Source: Sphingomonas sp. AX6 (GTDB lineage: Bacteria; Pseudomonadota; Alphaproteobacteria; Sphingomonadales; Sphingomonadaceae). From it: DNA of 64,000 nt. The first letter of the stretch is position 1, and each line of letters begins with the position of its first letter. Below, piece by piece: positions 21,090 through 31,205 of the stretch. The position numbers and the translations under genes are program-made. The DNA is taken from assembly GCF_902506605.1 (NCBI RefSeq), contig NZ_LR733979.1, positions 2,340,008-2,404,007 of the forward strand, read 5' to 3'. The notes beneath the pieces are model-generated. The model worked only from the letters and a program-made list of their open reading frames with translations, was not told the DNA's origin and made no database searches.

Positions 21090-24000
21090 ATGCCCCATTC
21101 CGGTTTCGTGCCTCTCCGCGTCTTTTCCGCCTACACCATGCTGGAAGGCGCGATCGAGCCGAAAGCCATCGCCAAACGCGCCCGCGAACTGGGCTTCCCT
21201 GCAGTCGCGCTGACGGATCGCAACGGGCTCTATGCGGCGATGGCGTTTTCGGACGCTTGTCAGGACGCGGGCGTGCAGCCGATCGTCGGCACGATGCTCG
21301 CTGTCGCGCGTCCCGGCACCCCCGACAATCAGCCACCGATCATCGACTGGCTGACGCTCTACGCGCAGGACGATGCCGGTTACGACAATCTGTGCGCGTT
21401 GGTGTCGGCGGCGCATCTGGACCGGCCGATCGAGTATGATGCGCATGTCGATCTGGAGATGCTGGAGCGGCATTCGGGCGGCCTGATCGCGTTGACCTCA
21501 GGCGGCGAAGGGGCGTTGGCGCGGCTATATGCAGAGGGGATCGCGCCGGACGCCGAACGTTATTGCGACCGGTTGCAGGCGATGTTCGGGGATCGTTTGT
21601 ATATTGAGCTGGCGCGCCGTCTGGATGCGATCGAGGGCGCGGCGGAGGCCATGCTGATCGACCTGGCTTATGCTCGCGACCTGCCGCTGGTTGCGACCAA
21701 CCCCTGTTGTTTCGCCGAAGAGAGTTTCCACGAAGCGCATGACGCGATGCTGTGCATTGCCAGTTCGTCCTATGTCGCGTCGGACGATCGTAACCGGTCC
21801 TCGCCCGATGCGTGGATGAAGCCTGCCACAGCAATGCGCTCGCTGTTCGAGGATTTGCCCGAGGCGATTGCCAACACGCTGGTGGTCGCGCAGCGCTGCG
21901 CGGTGATGGCACCCAAGCGCAAGCCGATCCTGCCGAGTCTCGCGGGGGATCGTGAGGGCGAAGCGCGGAAGCTGCGCGAGGATTCGGTTACCGGGCTGGT
22001 CGATAGGTTGCGGCGGATCGTGAAGTTGGAAGCGGCGCGTGCTGCGGGTGCCGATTTGGCCGAGACGGTCGTCGAGGACCCGCCGTACCCCGGTGAAGGC
22101 CGGGGTCCAGTATCGGAGGTTTCGCAACTGGACCCCGGCCTTCGCCGGGGTACGACGGGAGGGCAGGAATTTTCCGAAGCCGACCTCCGCGCGCGCTTCC
22201 CCGACTATTTCGACCGGCTCGATTTCGAACTCGACGTCATCATCCAGATGGGATTTCCCGGCTATTTCCTGATCGTCGCCGACTTCATCAAATGGGCCAA
22301 GGACAATGGCATTCCGGTGGGTCCAGGCCGCGGATCGGGCGCGGGGTCGGTGGTCGCGTGGTCGCTGACCATCACCGATCTCGATCCGCTTTCGCTGGGG
22401 CTGCTGTTCGAACGCTTCCTCAATCCCGAACGCGTTTCGATGCCCGATTTCGACATCGATTTCTGCGAAACGCGGCGCGGCGAAGTCATCCGCTACGTCC
22501 AGGACAAATATGGCCGCGACACCGTCGCGCAGATCATCACCTTCGGGAAATTAAAGGCGCGCGCGGTGCTCAAGGATACCGGTCGCGTGTTGCAGATGAG
22601 CTATGGCCAGATCGACCGGCTGGCCAAGCTGGTGCCCAACCATCCGACCGACCCTTGGACGCTGGACCGCGCGCTGAACGGCGTCAGTGACCTGCTGCGC
22701 GAATATCAGAACGACAACGATGTCCGGCACCTGATGGATCTGGCGATGAAGCTGGAAGGATTGCCGCGCCATTCGTCCACCCACGCCGCGGGTGTCGTGA
22801 TCGGCGACCGGCCGCTGGCGCAACTGGTGCCGCTCTACCGCGATCCGCGATCGGACATGCCGGTCACGCAATTCGACATGAAATATGTCGAGGGCGCGGG
22901 GCTGGTGAAGTTCGATTTTCTGGGGCTGAAAACCCTGTCGGTTCTGCAACGCGCAATCGACATTCTGGCTAAGCGCGGGGTCGAAATCGACCTCGACGCT
23001 CTGAGCTGGGACGATCCGGGCGTGTATGAATTGCTCCAGCGCGGCGACACGGTCGGCGTGTTCCAGCTCGAATCCGAAGGGATGCGGCGCACACTCAGCG
23101 CGGTGCGCCCGTCCAATTTCGGCGACATCATCGCGCTCGTCTCGCTCTATCGACCCGGTCCGATGGACAACATCCCGATGTTCGGCGCGCGCAAGAACGG
23201 GCGCGAACCGGTCGAATATCCGCATCCCTTGCTCGAGCCGATCCTGAACGAGACTTACGGCATCTTCGTCTATCAGGAACAGGTGATGCAGGCCGCGCAG
23301 ATACTGGCCGGATATTCGCTTGGCGGCGCAGATCTGTTGCGTCGCGCGATGGGCAAGAAGGTTAAGGCGGAGATGGACGCCCAGCGTCAGATCTTCGTCA
23401 CCGGCTGCGCAGAACATCATGCGATCCCGGAAGGCAAGGCCAACGAGCTGTTCGATTTGATCGACAAGTTCGCCGGATACGGCTTCAATAAATCCCACGC
23501 TGCCGCCTATGCGCTGCTCGCGTACCAGACGGCGTGGCTGAAGGCGCATCACCCGCAGGCATTCTTCGCTGCATCGATGGCCTATGACATTCACCAGACC
23601 GACAAGCTGGCGATCTTTCACGACGATATGCGGCGGCTGGGCATCACCTGCCTGCCGCCGTGCATCAACGCCAGTCAAGCCGATTTCAGCGTGGAGGATG
23701 GCGAGGAGGCACCCGCTGTCCGCTACGCATTGGGCGCGCTGAAGGGCGTGGGCGAGCGCGCGATGGAACTGGTGTGCGAGGCGCGTGCCACCGAAGGCCC
23801 GTTCCACTCGTTGGACGATCTCGCGCGCCGCATCGACCCCCGGCTGGTCAACAAGCGCCAGTTGGAGACGCTGGCGGCGGCTGGCGCGTTCGACGTCATC
23901 CATCCCGATCGCGCGGGCGTCCACACCGCCGCCGAGACGATCCTCGCGGTCGCCAGCCGCACGCACGATCAGCGCGCAACCGGGCAGGGCGGCCTGTTCG

Positions 24001-24725
24001 GCGAAGCGGAGGTCAACGACGTTGCGGTTCAGCTTCCGCAAAGTGCCGCCTGGACGATCATCGAGCGCACCAATGCCGAGCGTGAGGCGTTCGGTTTTTA
24101 TTTTTCCGCCCACCCTCTCGATCGCTACGCGCATCTCGCCAAAGTGCACGGCGCACGCTCGATCGTGAGCCTGGCCGATATCGCGATCCCCGAAGGTGCG
24201 CGCACCGGGGCGACGCTGGCGGCGTTGGTCGAGGATGCGAAGTGGCGGACGTCCGCGCGCGGCAAACGCTATATGATGGCGACGCTGTCGGACGCGAGCG
24301 GGCAGGTGATCGCGACTTGTTTCGACGAAGGCCCGTGCGAACATCTGGAGGAGGCCGCGAAGGAAGGCGGTTGCGCGCTGTTGACCGTCGAACTCGACCG
24401 CCGCGCAGGCGAGGAAACCGCGCGAGCGACGGTCAAGCGAGTCCAGTCGCTGGAGGAAATGGCGACCAGCGTCCGGCTGGCGCTCGATCTCACCATCGAA
24501 AATCCGCTGGTGCTGGGACGGCTGGCCGCGATCCTCGACGGGCGAACCGGCGGGCGGGGCGAGGTGCGCGTCCATACCCCGCTTTCGAACGGTGATACCG
24601 CCATCATCCTGTTGGGCAGGCAATTCCGGCTCGATGCCGAGCTTGCGGCTCAGGTCGAGAACATGCAGGATGTGCGAAAGGTCGAATTAACGACCGTGGA
24701 AAGGCGGCTGGCGGCCGTCGGATAG
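21090..24725 (+). CDS. dnaE: DNA polymerase III alpha subunit
   Basis: 1211 residues. The N-terminal PHP domain (LRVFSAYTMLEGA, AVALTDRNGLYAAMAF) lacks several of the usual metal-binding histidines, so it is probably inactive as a proofreading centre. The catalytic palm carries PDFDIDFCETRRGEVIRYVQ at about 452-471 and an earlier GPGRGSGAGSVVAWSL motif. The C-terminal part has helix-hairpin-helix and OB-fold regions. It is the replicative polymerase. Residues about 332-355 come from a 71-bp palindromic element inserted in frame between the PHP and polymerase domains. Downstream spacing to the acyl-CoA ligase gene is only 11 bases. Confidence 0.97.
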   Translation: MPHSGFVPLRVFSAYTMLEGAIEPKAIAKRARELGFPAVALTDRNGLYAAMAFSDACQDAGVQPIVGTMLAVARPGTPDNQPPIIDWLTLYAQDDAGYDNLCALVSAAHLDRPIEYDAHVDLEMLERHSGGLIALTSGGEGALARLYAEGIAPDAERYCDRLQAMFGDRLYIELARRLDAIEGAAEAMLIDLAYARDLPLVATNPCCFAEESFHEAHDAMLCIASSSYVASDDRNRSSPDAWMKPATAMRSLFEDLPEAIANTLVVAQRCAVMAPKRKPILPSLAGDREGEARKLREDSVTGLVDRLRRIVKLEAARAAGADLAETVVEDPPYPGEGRGPVSEVSQLDPGLRRGTTGGQEFSEADLRARFPDYFDRLDFELDVIIQMGFPGYFLIVADFIKWAKDNGIPVGPGRGSGAGSVVAWSLTITDLDPLSLGLLFERFLNPERVSMPDFDIDFCETRRGEVIRYVQDKYGRDTVAQIITFGKLKARAVLKDTGRVLQMSYGQIDRLAKLVPNHPTDPWTLDRALNGVSDLLREYQNDNDVRHLMDLAMKLEGLPRHSSTHAAGVVIGDRPLAQLVPLYRDPRSDMPVTQFDMKYVEGAGLVKFDFLGLKTLSVLQRAIDILAKRGVEIDLDALSWDDPGVYELLQRGDTVGVFQLESEGMRRTLSAVRPSNFGDIIALVSLYRPGPMDNIPMFGARKNGREPVEYPHPLLEPILNETYGIFVYQEQVMQAAQILAGYSLGGADLLRRAMGKKVKAEMDAQRQIFVTGCAEHHAIPEGKANELFDLIDKFAGYGFNKSHAAAYALLAYQTAWLKAHHPQAFFAASMAYDIHQTDKLAIFHDDMRRLGITCLPPCINASQADFSVEDGEEAPAVRYALGALKGVGERAMELVCEARATEGPFHSLDDLARRIDPRLVNKRQLETLAAAGAFDVIHPDRAGVHTAAETILAVASRTHDQRATGQGGLFGEAEVNDVAVQLPQSAAWTIIERTNAEREAFGFYFSAHPLDRYAHLAKVHGARSIVSLADIAIPEGARTGATLAALVEDAKWRTSARGKRYMMATLSDASGQVIATCFDEGPCEHLEEAAKEGGCALLTVELDRRAGEETARATVKRVQSLEEMATSVRLALDLTIENPLVLGRLAAILDGRTGGRGEVRVHTPLSNGDTAIILLGRQFRLDAELAAQVENMQDVRKVELTTVERRLAAVG
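22084..22154. repeat. 71-bp palindromic element inserted in frame in dnaE
   Basis: The left arm 22084-22110 and right arm 22128-22154 are reverse complements at 26 of 27 positions, with a 17-base spacer. The core CTGGACCCCGGCCTTCGCCG links it to the intergenic family at 5871-5979 and 46925-47033. It encodes about 24 residues including PGEGRGP and LDPGLRRG without disturbing the frame. Confidence 0.9.
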
Positions 24726-24736
24726 CGGAGAGATAG

Positions 24737-26338
24737 ATGCTCGGTGGGATGCAGGATTTCGAACTCAGGATTCCACGACTGATCGAGCATGCGGAACGCG
24801 AACATGCGACGCGCGAGATCGTGACGCGCTGGTTCGACGGTAACGAGACCCGCACCAACTGGGGTGAGATCGCCCTCGATTCGCGTAAACTCGCGCAGAA
24901 GCTTGAGAAGATCGGCATCAAGCCCGGCGACCGCGTTGCGACGCTGGCGATGAACCACAGCCGCCATCTGGTCGCCTGGTACGGGACGATCGGGATGGGC
25001 GGCGTCGTCCACACCATCAACCCGCGGCTGTTCCCCGACCAACTCGCCTTCATCGCCAATCACGCCGAAGACCGGGTGATGCTTTATGACAAGATGTTCG
25101 AGCCCCTGATCGAGAAGTTGAAGCCCGAATGGACGACGATCGAGCATTATGTGTGCTTCGATGATCTCGGACCCGACGGGTTCGAGGCGTGGATCGGTGA
25201 GGAAAGCGGCGATTACGCCTGGGTCGAGGGCTCAGAACTCGATCCGTGTATGCTCTGCTATACCAGCGGCACGACGGGTAGTCCGAAGGGCGTGATCTAC
25301 ACCCACCGATCGTCGATGATCCATGCGCTGGCCGAATTGCAGCCGTCTGTGTTCGATCTGTCGGCGCGCGCGGTGGCGATGCCGATCGTGCCGATGTTCC
25401 ACGCGGTCGGCTGGGGAATGCCGTTCGCCGCGCCCGCGACGGGCATGAAGATGGTGTTTTCCTGCGTCAACGAGCCCAAGATTCTGTGCGAATTGATGAA
25501 CCGCGAAAAGGTGACGCATTCGGCCGGCGTCCCCACCGTGTGGTTCGCGATGTTCCAACATATGGATGCGACCGGAGACGCGCCCGAGCATTTGCAGCTC
25601 GTCACCATCGGCGGGTCGGCCGCGCCGCGATCGATGATCGAGCGGCTGATGAAGATGGGCATCCGCGTCAATCACGCGTGGGGGATGACGGAGACGTCGC
25701 CGATCGGGACGATCGGGGCGAAGAGTTACGATTGGGACGATCTGACCTTCGAGCAGCAGGTCGATCAAGTTTGCAAACAGGGCCGCGCGCCGTTCGGCAT
25801 CGAAATGCGGGTGGTCGATGACGAGGGCAAGGTGCAGCCCCGCGACGGCGAAAGTTCGGGTCGCCTGATGGTGCGTGGCCCTTGGGTGATCCGTCAGTAT
25901 TTCAAGGAGGAGGCACCCTGCATCGACGCCGATGGCTGGTTCGACACCGGCGACGTCGCGGTCATCCATCCGGACAATACGATGCAGATCACCGACCGTG
26001 CCAAGGACGTCATCAAATCGGGCGGCGAATGGATCAGTTCGGTCGAGCTGGAGAATGCCGCGGTCGGCTGTCCAGGTGTAGCGGAGGCGGCGGCGATCGG
26101 CGTCTATCACCCGCGCTGGGAAGAACGCCCGCTGCTGTTGGTTGTGAAGGGCAAGTCGGGTGATGTGACCGTGGACGCGATCCAGGCGCATCTTACGCAG
26201 CATGTCGCCAAATGGTGGCTGCCGGATGAAATCCACTTCGTTGACGAATTGCCGCATACCGCGACGGGCAAGCTGTTGAAAACCGCGCTCAGGGCGAAAT
26301 ACAAGGACTTCGCGTTTCAGGACGCGCAGGCCAGTTAA
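24737..26338 (+). CDS. Fatty-acyl-CoA synthetase (AMP-forming)
   Basis: 533 residues. The AMP-binding P-loop is [18 protein letters not shown] near 174-191. The acyl/adenylate motif is [12 protein letters not shown], followed by [11 protein letters not shown] and the hinge motif [13 protein letters not shown]. The C-terminal lysine region is [13 protein letters not shown]. It activates fatty acids to acyl-CoA via an acyl-adenylate. The sequence style (long- or medium-chain, AlkK-like, with [16 protein letters not shown]) suggests medium to long chains, but chain length cannot be fixed by eye. It follows dnaE by 11 bases, and a GGAGAG site precedes the start. Confidence 0.92.
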   Translation: MLGGMQDFELRIPRLIEHAEREHATREIVTRWFDGNETRTNWGEIALDSRKLAQKLEKIGIKPGDRVATLAMNHSRHLVAWYGTIGMGGVVHTINPRLFPDQLAFIANHAEDRVMLYDKMFEPLIEKLKPEWTTIEHYVCFDDLGPDGFEAWIGEESGDYAWVEGSELDPCMLCYTSGTTGSPKGVIYTHRSSMIHALAELQPSVFDLSARAVAMPIVPMFHAVGWGMPFAAPATGMKMVFSCVNEPKILCELMNREKVTHSAGVPTVWFAMFQHMDATGDAPEHLQLVTIGGSAAPRSMIERLMKMGIRVNHAWGMTETSPIGTIGAKSYDWDDLTFEQQVDQVCKQGRAPFGIEMRVVDDEGKVQPRDGESSGRLMVRGPWVIRQYFKEEAPCIDADGWFDTGDVAVIHPDNTMQITDRAKDVIKSGGEWISSVELENAAVGCPGVAEAAAIGVYHPRWEERPLLLVVKGKSGDVTVDAIQAHLTQHVAKWWLPDEIHFVDELPHTATGKLLKTALRAKYKDFAFQDAQAS

Positions 26339-26377
26339 GCCTCCGTCCGGTGCCGCCCGCGGGGAATGACGGCGGGT

Positions 26378-27229
26378 CTATTTGGGCGGGAACCGCAAAT
26401 CCGCGACCACTGGGAAATGGTCAGATGGATACCGTCCCCGCCGTGACTCCGCGATCGTCCACGCCCGCCGCGTTTCGAGCCCGCGCGACAATATCCAGTC
26501 GATCCGGCGATCGGCCTTGCCCTTGAAGGCGTGAAACGTGTTCTCCGGTCCTGAACGATCGGCAGTCGCGGTCCATGCATCGGCGAGCTTGGCGGTCAGC
26601 ACCGCATAGGCCGGTTCCTGCGGGGTCGCGTTGAAATCGCCGGTCACGACGACCGGCACGTCGGAGGGAAGCGTTGCGACGAACGCGGCGACGGCCTCCG
26701 CCATTCGCCTACGCGCGTCCACATCCTCTACCCGGTAAGCGAAATGCGTGTTGACCAGATAGAAGCGCTTGGCGTCCGCGATCCGCTCCATCAATCCCCA
26801 GGTCACCATGCGTGGATAGGGGTGTCCCCAACTGATGCTGCCCGGAACGTTCGGGGTGTCCGACAGCCAGAAATTGCCGAGATCGACGACGCGTAGCCGG
26901 TCGCGGCGAAAGAATACGCCCATATGCTCGTCGCCGCGCCCGCCGCGCCTGTCGATCCCGAACCAGGAATAGAGCGGCAGCTTCTGGATTATGTAATCGC
27001 CCTGAACCTTGTGCAGTTCCTGCGTGCCGACGATGTCGGCATCGGCGTCGCGCAGCGTGTGGATGAAATGATCGCGGCGGTTGGGCCAGTAATCGGGGCC
27101 GTCGCTTTCCGCCGGCAGTCGGACGTTGAACGCCATGACGCGCAGGTCGCCTTCGGTGCGCGGCTGGGCGGTGGCGGGCAGGGCGATCGCTGCCAGCAGC
27201 GTCGCGAGCAGAATGCGGGTGAGCGTCAT
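26378..27229 (-). CDS. Secreted endonuclease/exonuclease/phosphatase family protein
   Basis: 283 residues from the ATG at 27229, with a signal peptide (about 1-22, ends ATAQ). EEP fold motifs are present in order: RVMAFNVRLP, GTQELHK with the metal-binding Glu, VTGDFNATPQEP, a DWILSRG segment, and a terminal SDHFPVVADL with the catalytic His. The family cuts phosphodiesters in sugars, lipids or DNA. The exported form here is more likely a phosphodiesterase or a nutrient-scavenging enzyme than a DNA repair enzyme. It is convergent with the acyl-CoA ligase gene. Confidence 0.88.
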   Translation of the reverse strand: MTLTRILLATLLAAIALPATAQPRTEGDLRVMAFNVRLPAESDGPDYWPNRRDHFIHTLRDADADIVGTQELHKVQGDYIIQKLPLYSWFGIDRRGGRGDEHMGVFFRRDRLRVVDLGNFWLSDTPNVPGSISWGHPYPRMVTWGLMERIADAKRFYLVNTHFAYRVEDVDARRRMAEAVAAFVATLPSDVPVVVTGDFNATPQEPAYAVLTAKLADAWTATADRSGPENTFHAFKGKADRRIDWILSRGLETRRAWTIAESRRGRYPSDHFPVVADLRFPPK

Positions 27230-27258
27230 GCCGCCTTCTAGCGCACCCCACGCTCGCA

Positions 27259-27346
27259 CGTCACCCCAGCAAACGCTGGGGTATCAGGCCGCATGGGCGA
27301 CGTCGGCGTGCAGCCGAACGATATGCCAGCCTGCGCTGGCATGACG
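27259..27346. repeat. Two related small palindromes in inverted arrangement
   Basis: ACCCCAGC-AAAC-GCTGGGGT (27263-27282) and ATGCCAGC-CTGC-GCTGGCAT (27323-27342) are each perfect hairpins. Both are flanked by CGTCA/TGACG ends facing opposite ways, and together they fill the gap between the EEP gene and the radical SAM gene. This is a common sphingomonad intergenic repeat type. Confidence 0.7.
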
Positions 27347-27389
27347 ATTTTTATGTGGGACTGGCGGACCAAGAGAAGGCACATGCCTA

Positions 27390-28460
27390 TCAAAACAGCT
27401 CCCCCTGATCGCCCGCGGGCGGTCGGAACAAATCGGTCCTTAGGATAATCCGCTTCCCCTCCAGCCCGTATTTCCGCGTCGCGATCCGGAAGCGGGTGCG
27501 CAGCAATTCGGCCCAAGCCCCCTGACCCTGCATCCGCGTATGGAAATCGGGGTCATTGTCACGTCCCCCGCGCAAGCTCTGGATAGTCGCCATCACCTTG
27601 CCAGCACGTTCCGGGAAATGGGTGTCTAGCCACGCGCGGAACAGCGGTGCGACTTCGTGGGGCAGGCGAACGGGGATGAAGAACGCCGCGCTTGCGCCAG
27701 CCTCCGCTGCGCGCTCGATGATCGCCTCCATCTCGTAATCGGTGATCGATGGGACGATCGGAGAGATCGAGACGAAGGTCGGGATGCCCGCATCGCTCAG
27801 CGCCTTGACCGCCGCCAGCCGTTTGTCGGGATGCGGCGCGCGCGGCTCCAGCGTCATCGCGATTTTCGGGTCAAGGCTGGTGACCGAAATCATAACCGCC
27901 GCCAGCCCCTTCGCCGCCATTGGTGCCAGCAGGTCCAGGTCGCGCAGCACCCGGTTCGATTTGGTCGTGATGGTCAGTGGGTGGTCGGTTTCTGCCAGCA
28001 CCTCGATACAGCCGCGCGTGATCCGCCAGTCGGTCTCGATCGGCTGATAGGGATCGGTGTTCGTCCCGAACGCGATCGGCGCGCATACATAACCGCGCTT
28101 CGACAATTCCGCGCGAAGCAGCGTGGGCGCATCGGGCTTGGCGAACAGCCTGGTCTCGAAATCGACGCCCGGCGACAGGTCGTGATAGGCGTGCGTCGGG
28201 CGGGCAAAGCAATAGATGCAGCCATGTTCGCACCCGCGATAGGGATTGATCGACCGGTCGAACGGGATGTCGGGCGACCGGTTGCGGGTCAGGATGGTCC
28301 GGGACTTTTCAATGGTGACGGTGGTTCGCACCGCATCAGGCGCGCCGTCCACCTCTTCCTCCGCGTCCAGCCAGTCGCCGTCCGGCTCGCGCGCATCGAG
28401 GTTGAAACGGCTGCTGAGGTCGTTGCGGGTGGCACCGCGATGGGGGCGGGAACTTGCCAT
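27390..28460 (-). CDS. Radical SAM protein of the Rv2578c/PA0069 type
   Basis: 356 residues from the ATG at 28460. A TTG two codons upstream is unlikely. The radical SAM cluster is CEHGCIYC (C77, C81, C84) in the context NPYRGCEHGCIYCFARP, which is characteristic of the Rv2578c/PA0069 family with similarity to spore photoproduct lyase. A later segment SIVTSLDPKIA-like (ISVTSLDPKIAMTLEP) fits the TIM barrel. The family acts on an unknown substrate; a nucleic acid target has been suggested by homology. It stands alone on the minus strand, divergent from the VOC gene. Confidence 0.88.
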   Translation of the reverse strand: MASSRPHRGATRNDLSSRFNLDAREPDGDWLDAEEEVDGAPDAVRTTVTIEKSRTILTRNRSPDIPFDRSINPYRGCEHGCIYCFARPTHAYHDLSPGVDFETRLFAKPDAPTLLRAELSKRGYVCAPIAFGTNTDPYQPIETDWRITRGCIEVLAETDHPLTITTKSNRVLRDLDLLAPMAAKGLAAVMISVTSLDPKIAMTLEPRAPHPDKRLAAVKALSDAGIPTFVSISPIVPSITDYEMEAIIERAAEAGASAAFFIPVRLPHEVAPLFRAWLDTHFPERAGKVMATIQSLRGGRDNDPDFHTRMQGQGAWAELLRTRFRIATRKYGLEGKRIILRTDLFRPPAGDQGELF

Positions 28461-28512
28461 TGACAATCCCTACGCCCGGTCGCAGAACATAGCAAGAACG
28501 ATGGAGGCGGCG

Positions 28513-28896
28513 ATGGATCATTATGTCACATTGGGTGCAGTCGATGGCGAGGCATCGAACCGTTTCTACGATGCGGTGCTCGCAACGATCGGTTGGTCGT
28601 CCCACATGAGTTTTCCGGGATGGCGTGCTTATTCGAAGGCGGGTGCGGGGGCTGGTTTGACCATTTGGGTCGCCAAACCGTTTGACGGTAACGCGGCGAC
28701 CGCGGGGAATGGTGCAATGCTCGGCCTAGCTGCAGAGAGCAGGGCACAAGTCGATGCGTTTCATGCGGCCGCGATGGCGAATGGCGGTAGTGACGAAGGC
28801 GCACCGGGACCGCGACCGAACTATGGCCCGAACTGGTATGCGGGCTATGTTCGCGATCCGAGTGGCAACAAGTTGGCGATCGTCTTCAACGGTTGA
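28513..28896 (+). CDS. VOC-family (glyoxalase-like) protein
   Basis: 127 residues from the ATG at 28513, with a GGAGG-like site upstream. An earlier ATG at 28501 would add four residues. It has the paired beta-alpha-beta-beta-beta pattern: DHYVTLGAVDGEASNRFYDAVLA at the start and YAGYVRDPSGNKLAIVF at the end, the latter carrying the typical DPxGN motif. Members bind metal and catalyse varied lyase or dioxygenase steps or bind antibiotics. The exact activity is unknown. The divergent gap to the radical SAM gene is short. Confidence 0.85.
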   Translation: MDHYVTLGAVDGEASNRFYDAVLATIGWSSHMSFPGWRAYSKAGAGAGLTIWVAKPFDGNAATAGNGAMLGLAAESRAQVDAFHAAAMANGGSDEGAPGPRPNYGPNWYAGYVRDPSGNKLAIVFNG

Positions 28897-28905
28897 TTTT
28901 CGGGA

Positions 28906-29433
28906 TCAACGTTCCTGCAATCGCGGCATCAGATCGACGAAGTTGCAGGGCATGTGGCGGCTGTCGAGCTGATCGCGCAGGATGCCGTCCCAGCCGTCCT
29001 TCACCGCGCCGGTCGAGCCGGGGAGTGCAAACAGATAAGTACCGCGCGCGACGCATGCGCAGGCGCGCGATTGGATGGTGGAGGTGCCGATCTTGGCATA
29101 GCTGAGCCAGCGGAAAAGCTCGCCGAAGCCAGGGATCATCTTGTCGGCGACACGCTCGATCGCCTCGGGCGTCACGTCGCGGCCCGTAACGCCGGTGCCG
29201 CCGGTGGTAATCACGACATCGACGGACTCGTCGTCGATCCAGTTGTGAAGCCGTGCGACGATCGCATCGACATCGTCGCGCAGGATCGCGCGATCGGCCA
29301 GGATATGCCCGGCGCTTTCGATTCGTTCGGCCAGCGTGTCGCCCGATCGATCTTCATCCAGCCCGCGCGTGTCGGACACGGTCAGGACGGCGATGCGGAC
29401 GGGCGTGAACGTCCGGCTTTGGTCAATCGGCAC
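28906..29433 (-). CDS. moaB: Molybdenum cofactor biosynthesis protein MoaB/Mog
   Basis: 175 residues from a GTG at 29433. The MPT-binding signature [17 protein letters not shown] lies near residues 75-91, and [15 protein letters not shown] near 137-151. The family adenylylates molybdopterin before molybdate insertion, or is a homologue with a related role. The gene overlaps the end of the lytic transglycosylase gene by 11 bases, so it is read from the same transcript. The neighbours have no molybdenum theme, so the linkage seems to be historical. Confidence 0.92.
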   Translation of the reverse strand: MPIDQSRTFTPVRIAVLTVSDTRGLDEDRSGDTLAERIESAGHILADRAILRDDVDAIVARLHNWIDDESVDVVITTGGTGVTGRDVTPEAIERVADKMIPGFGELFRWLSYAKIGTSTIQSRACACVARGTYLFALPGSTGAVKDGWDGILRDQLDSRHMPCNFVDLMPRLQER

Positions 29434-31201
29434 CGATCACCACGTTGCTGGCGGTGGCAGAGCGCAACCGAACGCCGTTCGCACCGGGAAGGCCGGGGAA
29501 GCGCGGCCACATGCCCTGCGCCAGCGCCGACCGGCTGGCGGAGTCCCGACCATCCTTGCGCTCGTACATCCAGTAATTGCGCATGACCGTCATCACGTAG
29601 CCGCGCGTTTCCCAATAGGGGATCGATTCGATGTAGAGCAATGGATCGTCGTTCGCGCGGACGCTGGCGTTCCACTGCGTCACCGGCGCGGGGCCGGCAT
29701 TATAGGCGGCGATCACCTTGGGCAGGAGCCCGCCGGTAAAGGACTGATCGCGCAACCGTTCCAGATAGCTTTGCCCGATTTCGATGTTGGTCGACGGACG
29801 CGACAGCGATGCGCGATCGACCGGCGTGCCGCGCGCACGCGCGATGTCGGTGGCGGCGGCGGGCATGATCTGCATGATGCCGTATGCGCCTGCGGGGCTG
29901 GCAATGGTCGGCTCGAACCGCGATTCCTGTAGCGCATGGGCATAGACAAGCGCCTTGTCGACGCGCCAACCGCCATCGGGGGTCCAGTCGGGCATCGGAT
30001 AGCGCGCCTCGATCGTCGGACGCGCACCCGACGGGCCGTTATGCGACAGCCAGATTTGGGTGGAGGGCAGGCTGAGCGTACCTGCCAATCGGGTCAGTGA
30101 AGGGTGCTCGGCAGCGGTGCCGATCCGCGCCTGATGTCGCAGGATGTCCGAGGCGAGCTTTTCCTCGCCGATCTCGATCAACGCGGCGGCGGTACGGATA
30201 TTGGGGCGGCGTTCCAACATCCGCCAGTCGGCGGTGACGGCTTCGTCCGCCGCTTTTGGCTCGGCAAGTCCCAGCGCCTGTCGCGAAAGCATCCCGTAGA
30301 AGGTTTCGCCATATTGCGATGCGGTCTGGAGGCGGGCCTGGACCAGATCGGGGCGGCGGCAGGCGATGTCGGCGCGCGACGCCCAATAAAGCCCGGCGGC
30401 ACGCAGATCGGTATCGGTGGCGCGCTGGGCGACCGACTGGAACGCCGCCTGGGCGGCGCGGCAATCATCCTGACGCCATGACGCCAGACCCTGAATCCAG
30501 TCGGCCTGGACGCGCCATTCGCCTTGGCCCGCTTGCGCAAGCGAAGCGACGCGGCGGGCATCGGCGAAATCGCCGCCGACATAATAAATCCATGCCACGC
30601 GTTGACGCCATTCGGTCAGCGCGTCGGGGGTGAGCAGGCTCGCGCGCTCCTCGACCAGCGCCTCGGCACCGCGCCCGTCATCGGCCTTCAGATAGGGATC
30701 GACCAGGCGAGTCAGTTCGGAGGAGACGGCGTCGGAACGCACGCTGCGGGTGCGTGCACGGTTGGGTGCGCCGTCATACCACATCAGTCGCTGGGGCTGG
30801 GTGGCATCGGGAAGCGACGTGCCACCCCGGATTTCAGCGAGGCGACGGACGTTGCTGGCGTGCGGCAATTCGGGTGCTTCGGCGAGCAACGCGCGCAGCG
30901 GCTCAAGCGCAACGGCGGGAGAATTCTTGGCCGTGTATAGCTCGGCGCGCGCCACGGCGTGCAGCGGACCGGGGCGCATCGCGTCGAGCATCAGCTGCGC
31001 GTCCTGCCACCGCTCGCTGCGGATGTGCTGGAAGACCTGAGCGTAAGCGGTGCGTTCGCTGGACGACAATTGGGCGGGAATGCCGAGTTGCTCGCGCTTT
31101 TCGATCCGATCTCGGGTGTCGCGATCGTTGCCGCCGTCACCGGCATGGGCAATCGCGGGGCTCGCGATCATCGAAAGGGCGATCAGGGGGGCGATACGCA
31201 T
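29423..31201 (-). CDS. Soluble lytic murein transglycosylase
   Basis: 592 residues with a signal peptide (about 1-20, ends IAHA). A long superhelical TPR-like region covers about residues 40-400. The catalytic SLT domain starts near 418, with the acid in [20 protein letters not shown] (Glu about 423) followed by [10 protein letters not shown] and the later [12 protein letters not shown] motif. It cleaves glycan strands of peptidoglycan in the periplasm, producing anhydro-muropeptides. The UDG-like gene ends four bases upstream and moaB overlaps the end, making a three-gene operon. Confidence 0.94.
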   Translation of the reverse strand: MRIAPLIALSMIASPAIAHAGDGGNDRDTRDRIEKREQLGIPAQLSSSERTAYAQVFQHIRSERWQDAQLMLDAMRPGPLHAVARAELYTAKNSPAVALEPLRALLAEAPELPHASNVRRLAEIRGGTSLPDATQPQRLMWYDGAPNRARTRSVRSDAVSSELTRLVDPYLKADDGRGAEALVEERASLLTPDALTEWRQRVAWIYYVGGDFADARRVASLAQAGQGEWRVQADWIQGLASWRQDDCRAAQAAFQSVAQRATDTDLRAAGLYWASRADIACRRPDLVQARLQTASQYGETFYGMLSRQALGLAEPKAADEAVTADWRMLERRPNIRTAAALIEIGEEKLASDILRHQARIGTAAEHPSLTRLAGTLSLPSTQIWLSHNGPSGARPTIEARYPMPDWTPDGGWRVDKALVYAHALQESRFEPTIASPAGAYGIMQIMPAAATDIARARGTPVDRASLSRPSTNIEIGQSYLERLRDQSFTGGLLPKVIAAYNAGPAPVTQWNASVRANDDPLLYIESIPYWETRGYVMTVMRNYWMYERKDGRDSASRSALAQGMWPRFPGLPGANGVRLRSATASNVVIGAD

Positions 31202-31205
31202 ACGC

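Noticed and set aside
22084..22154. The dnaE insert as an intein
   Set aside because: It is only 24 codons long, has no splicing or homing motifs and is clearly a repeat.
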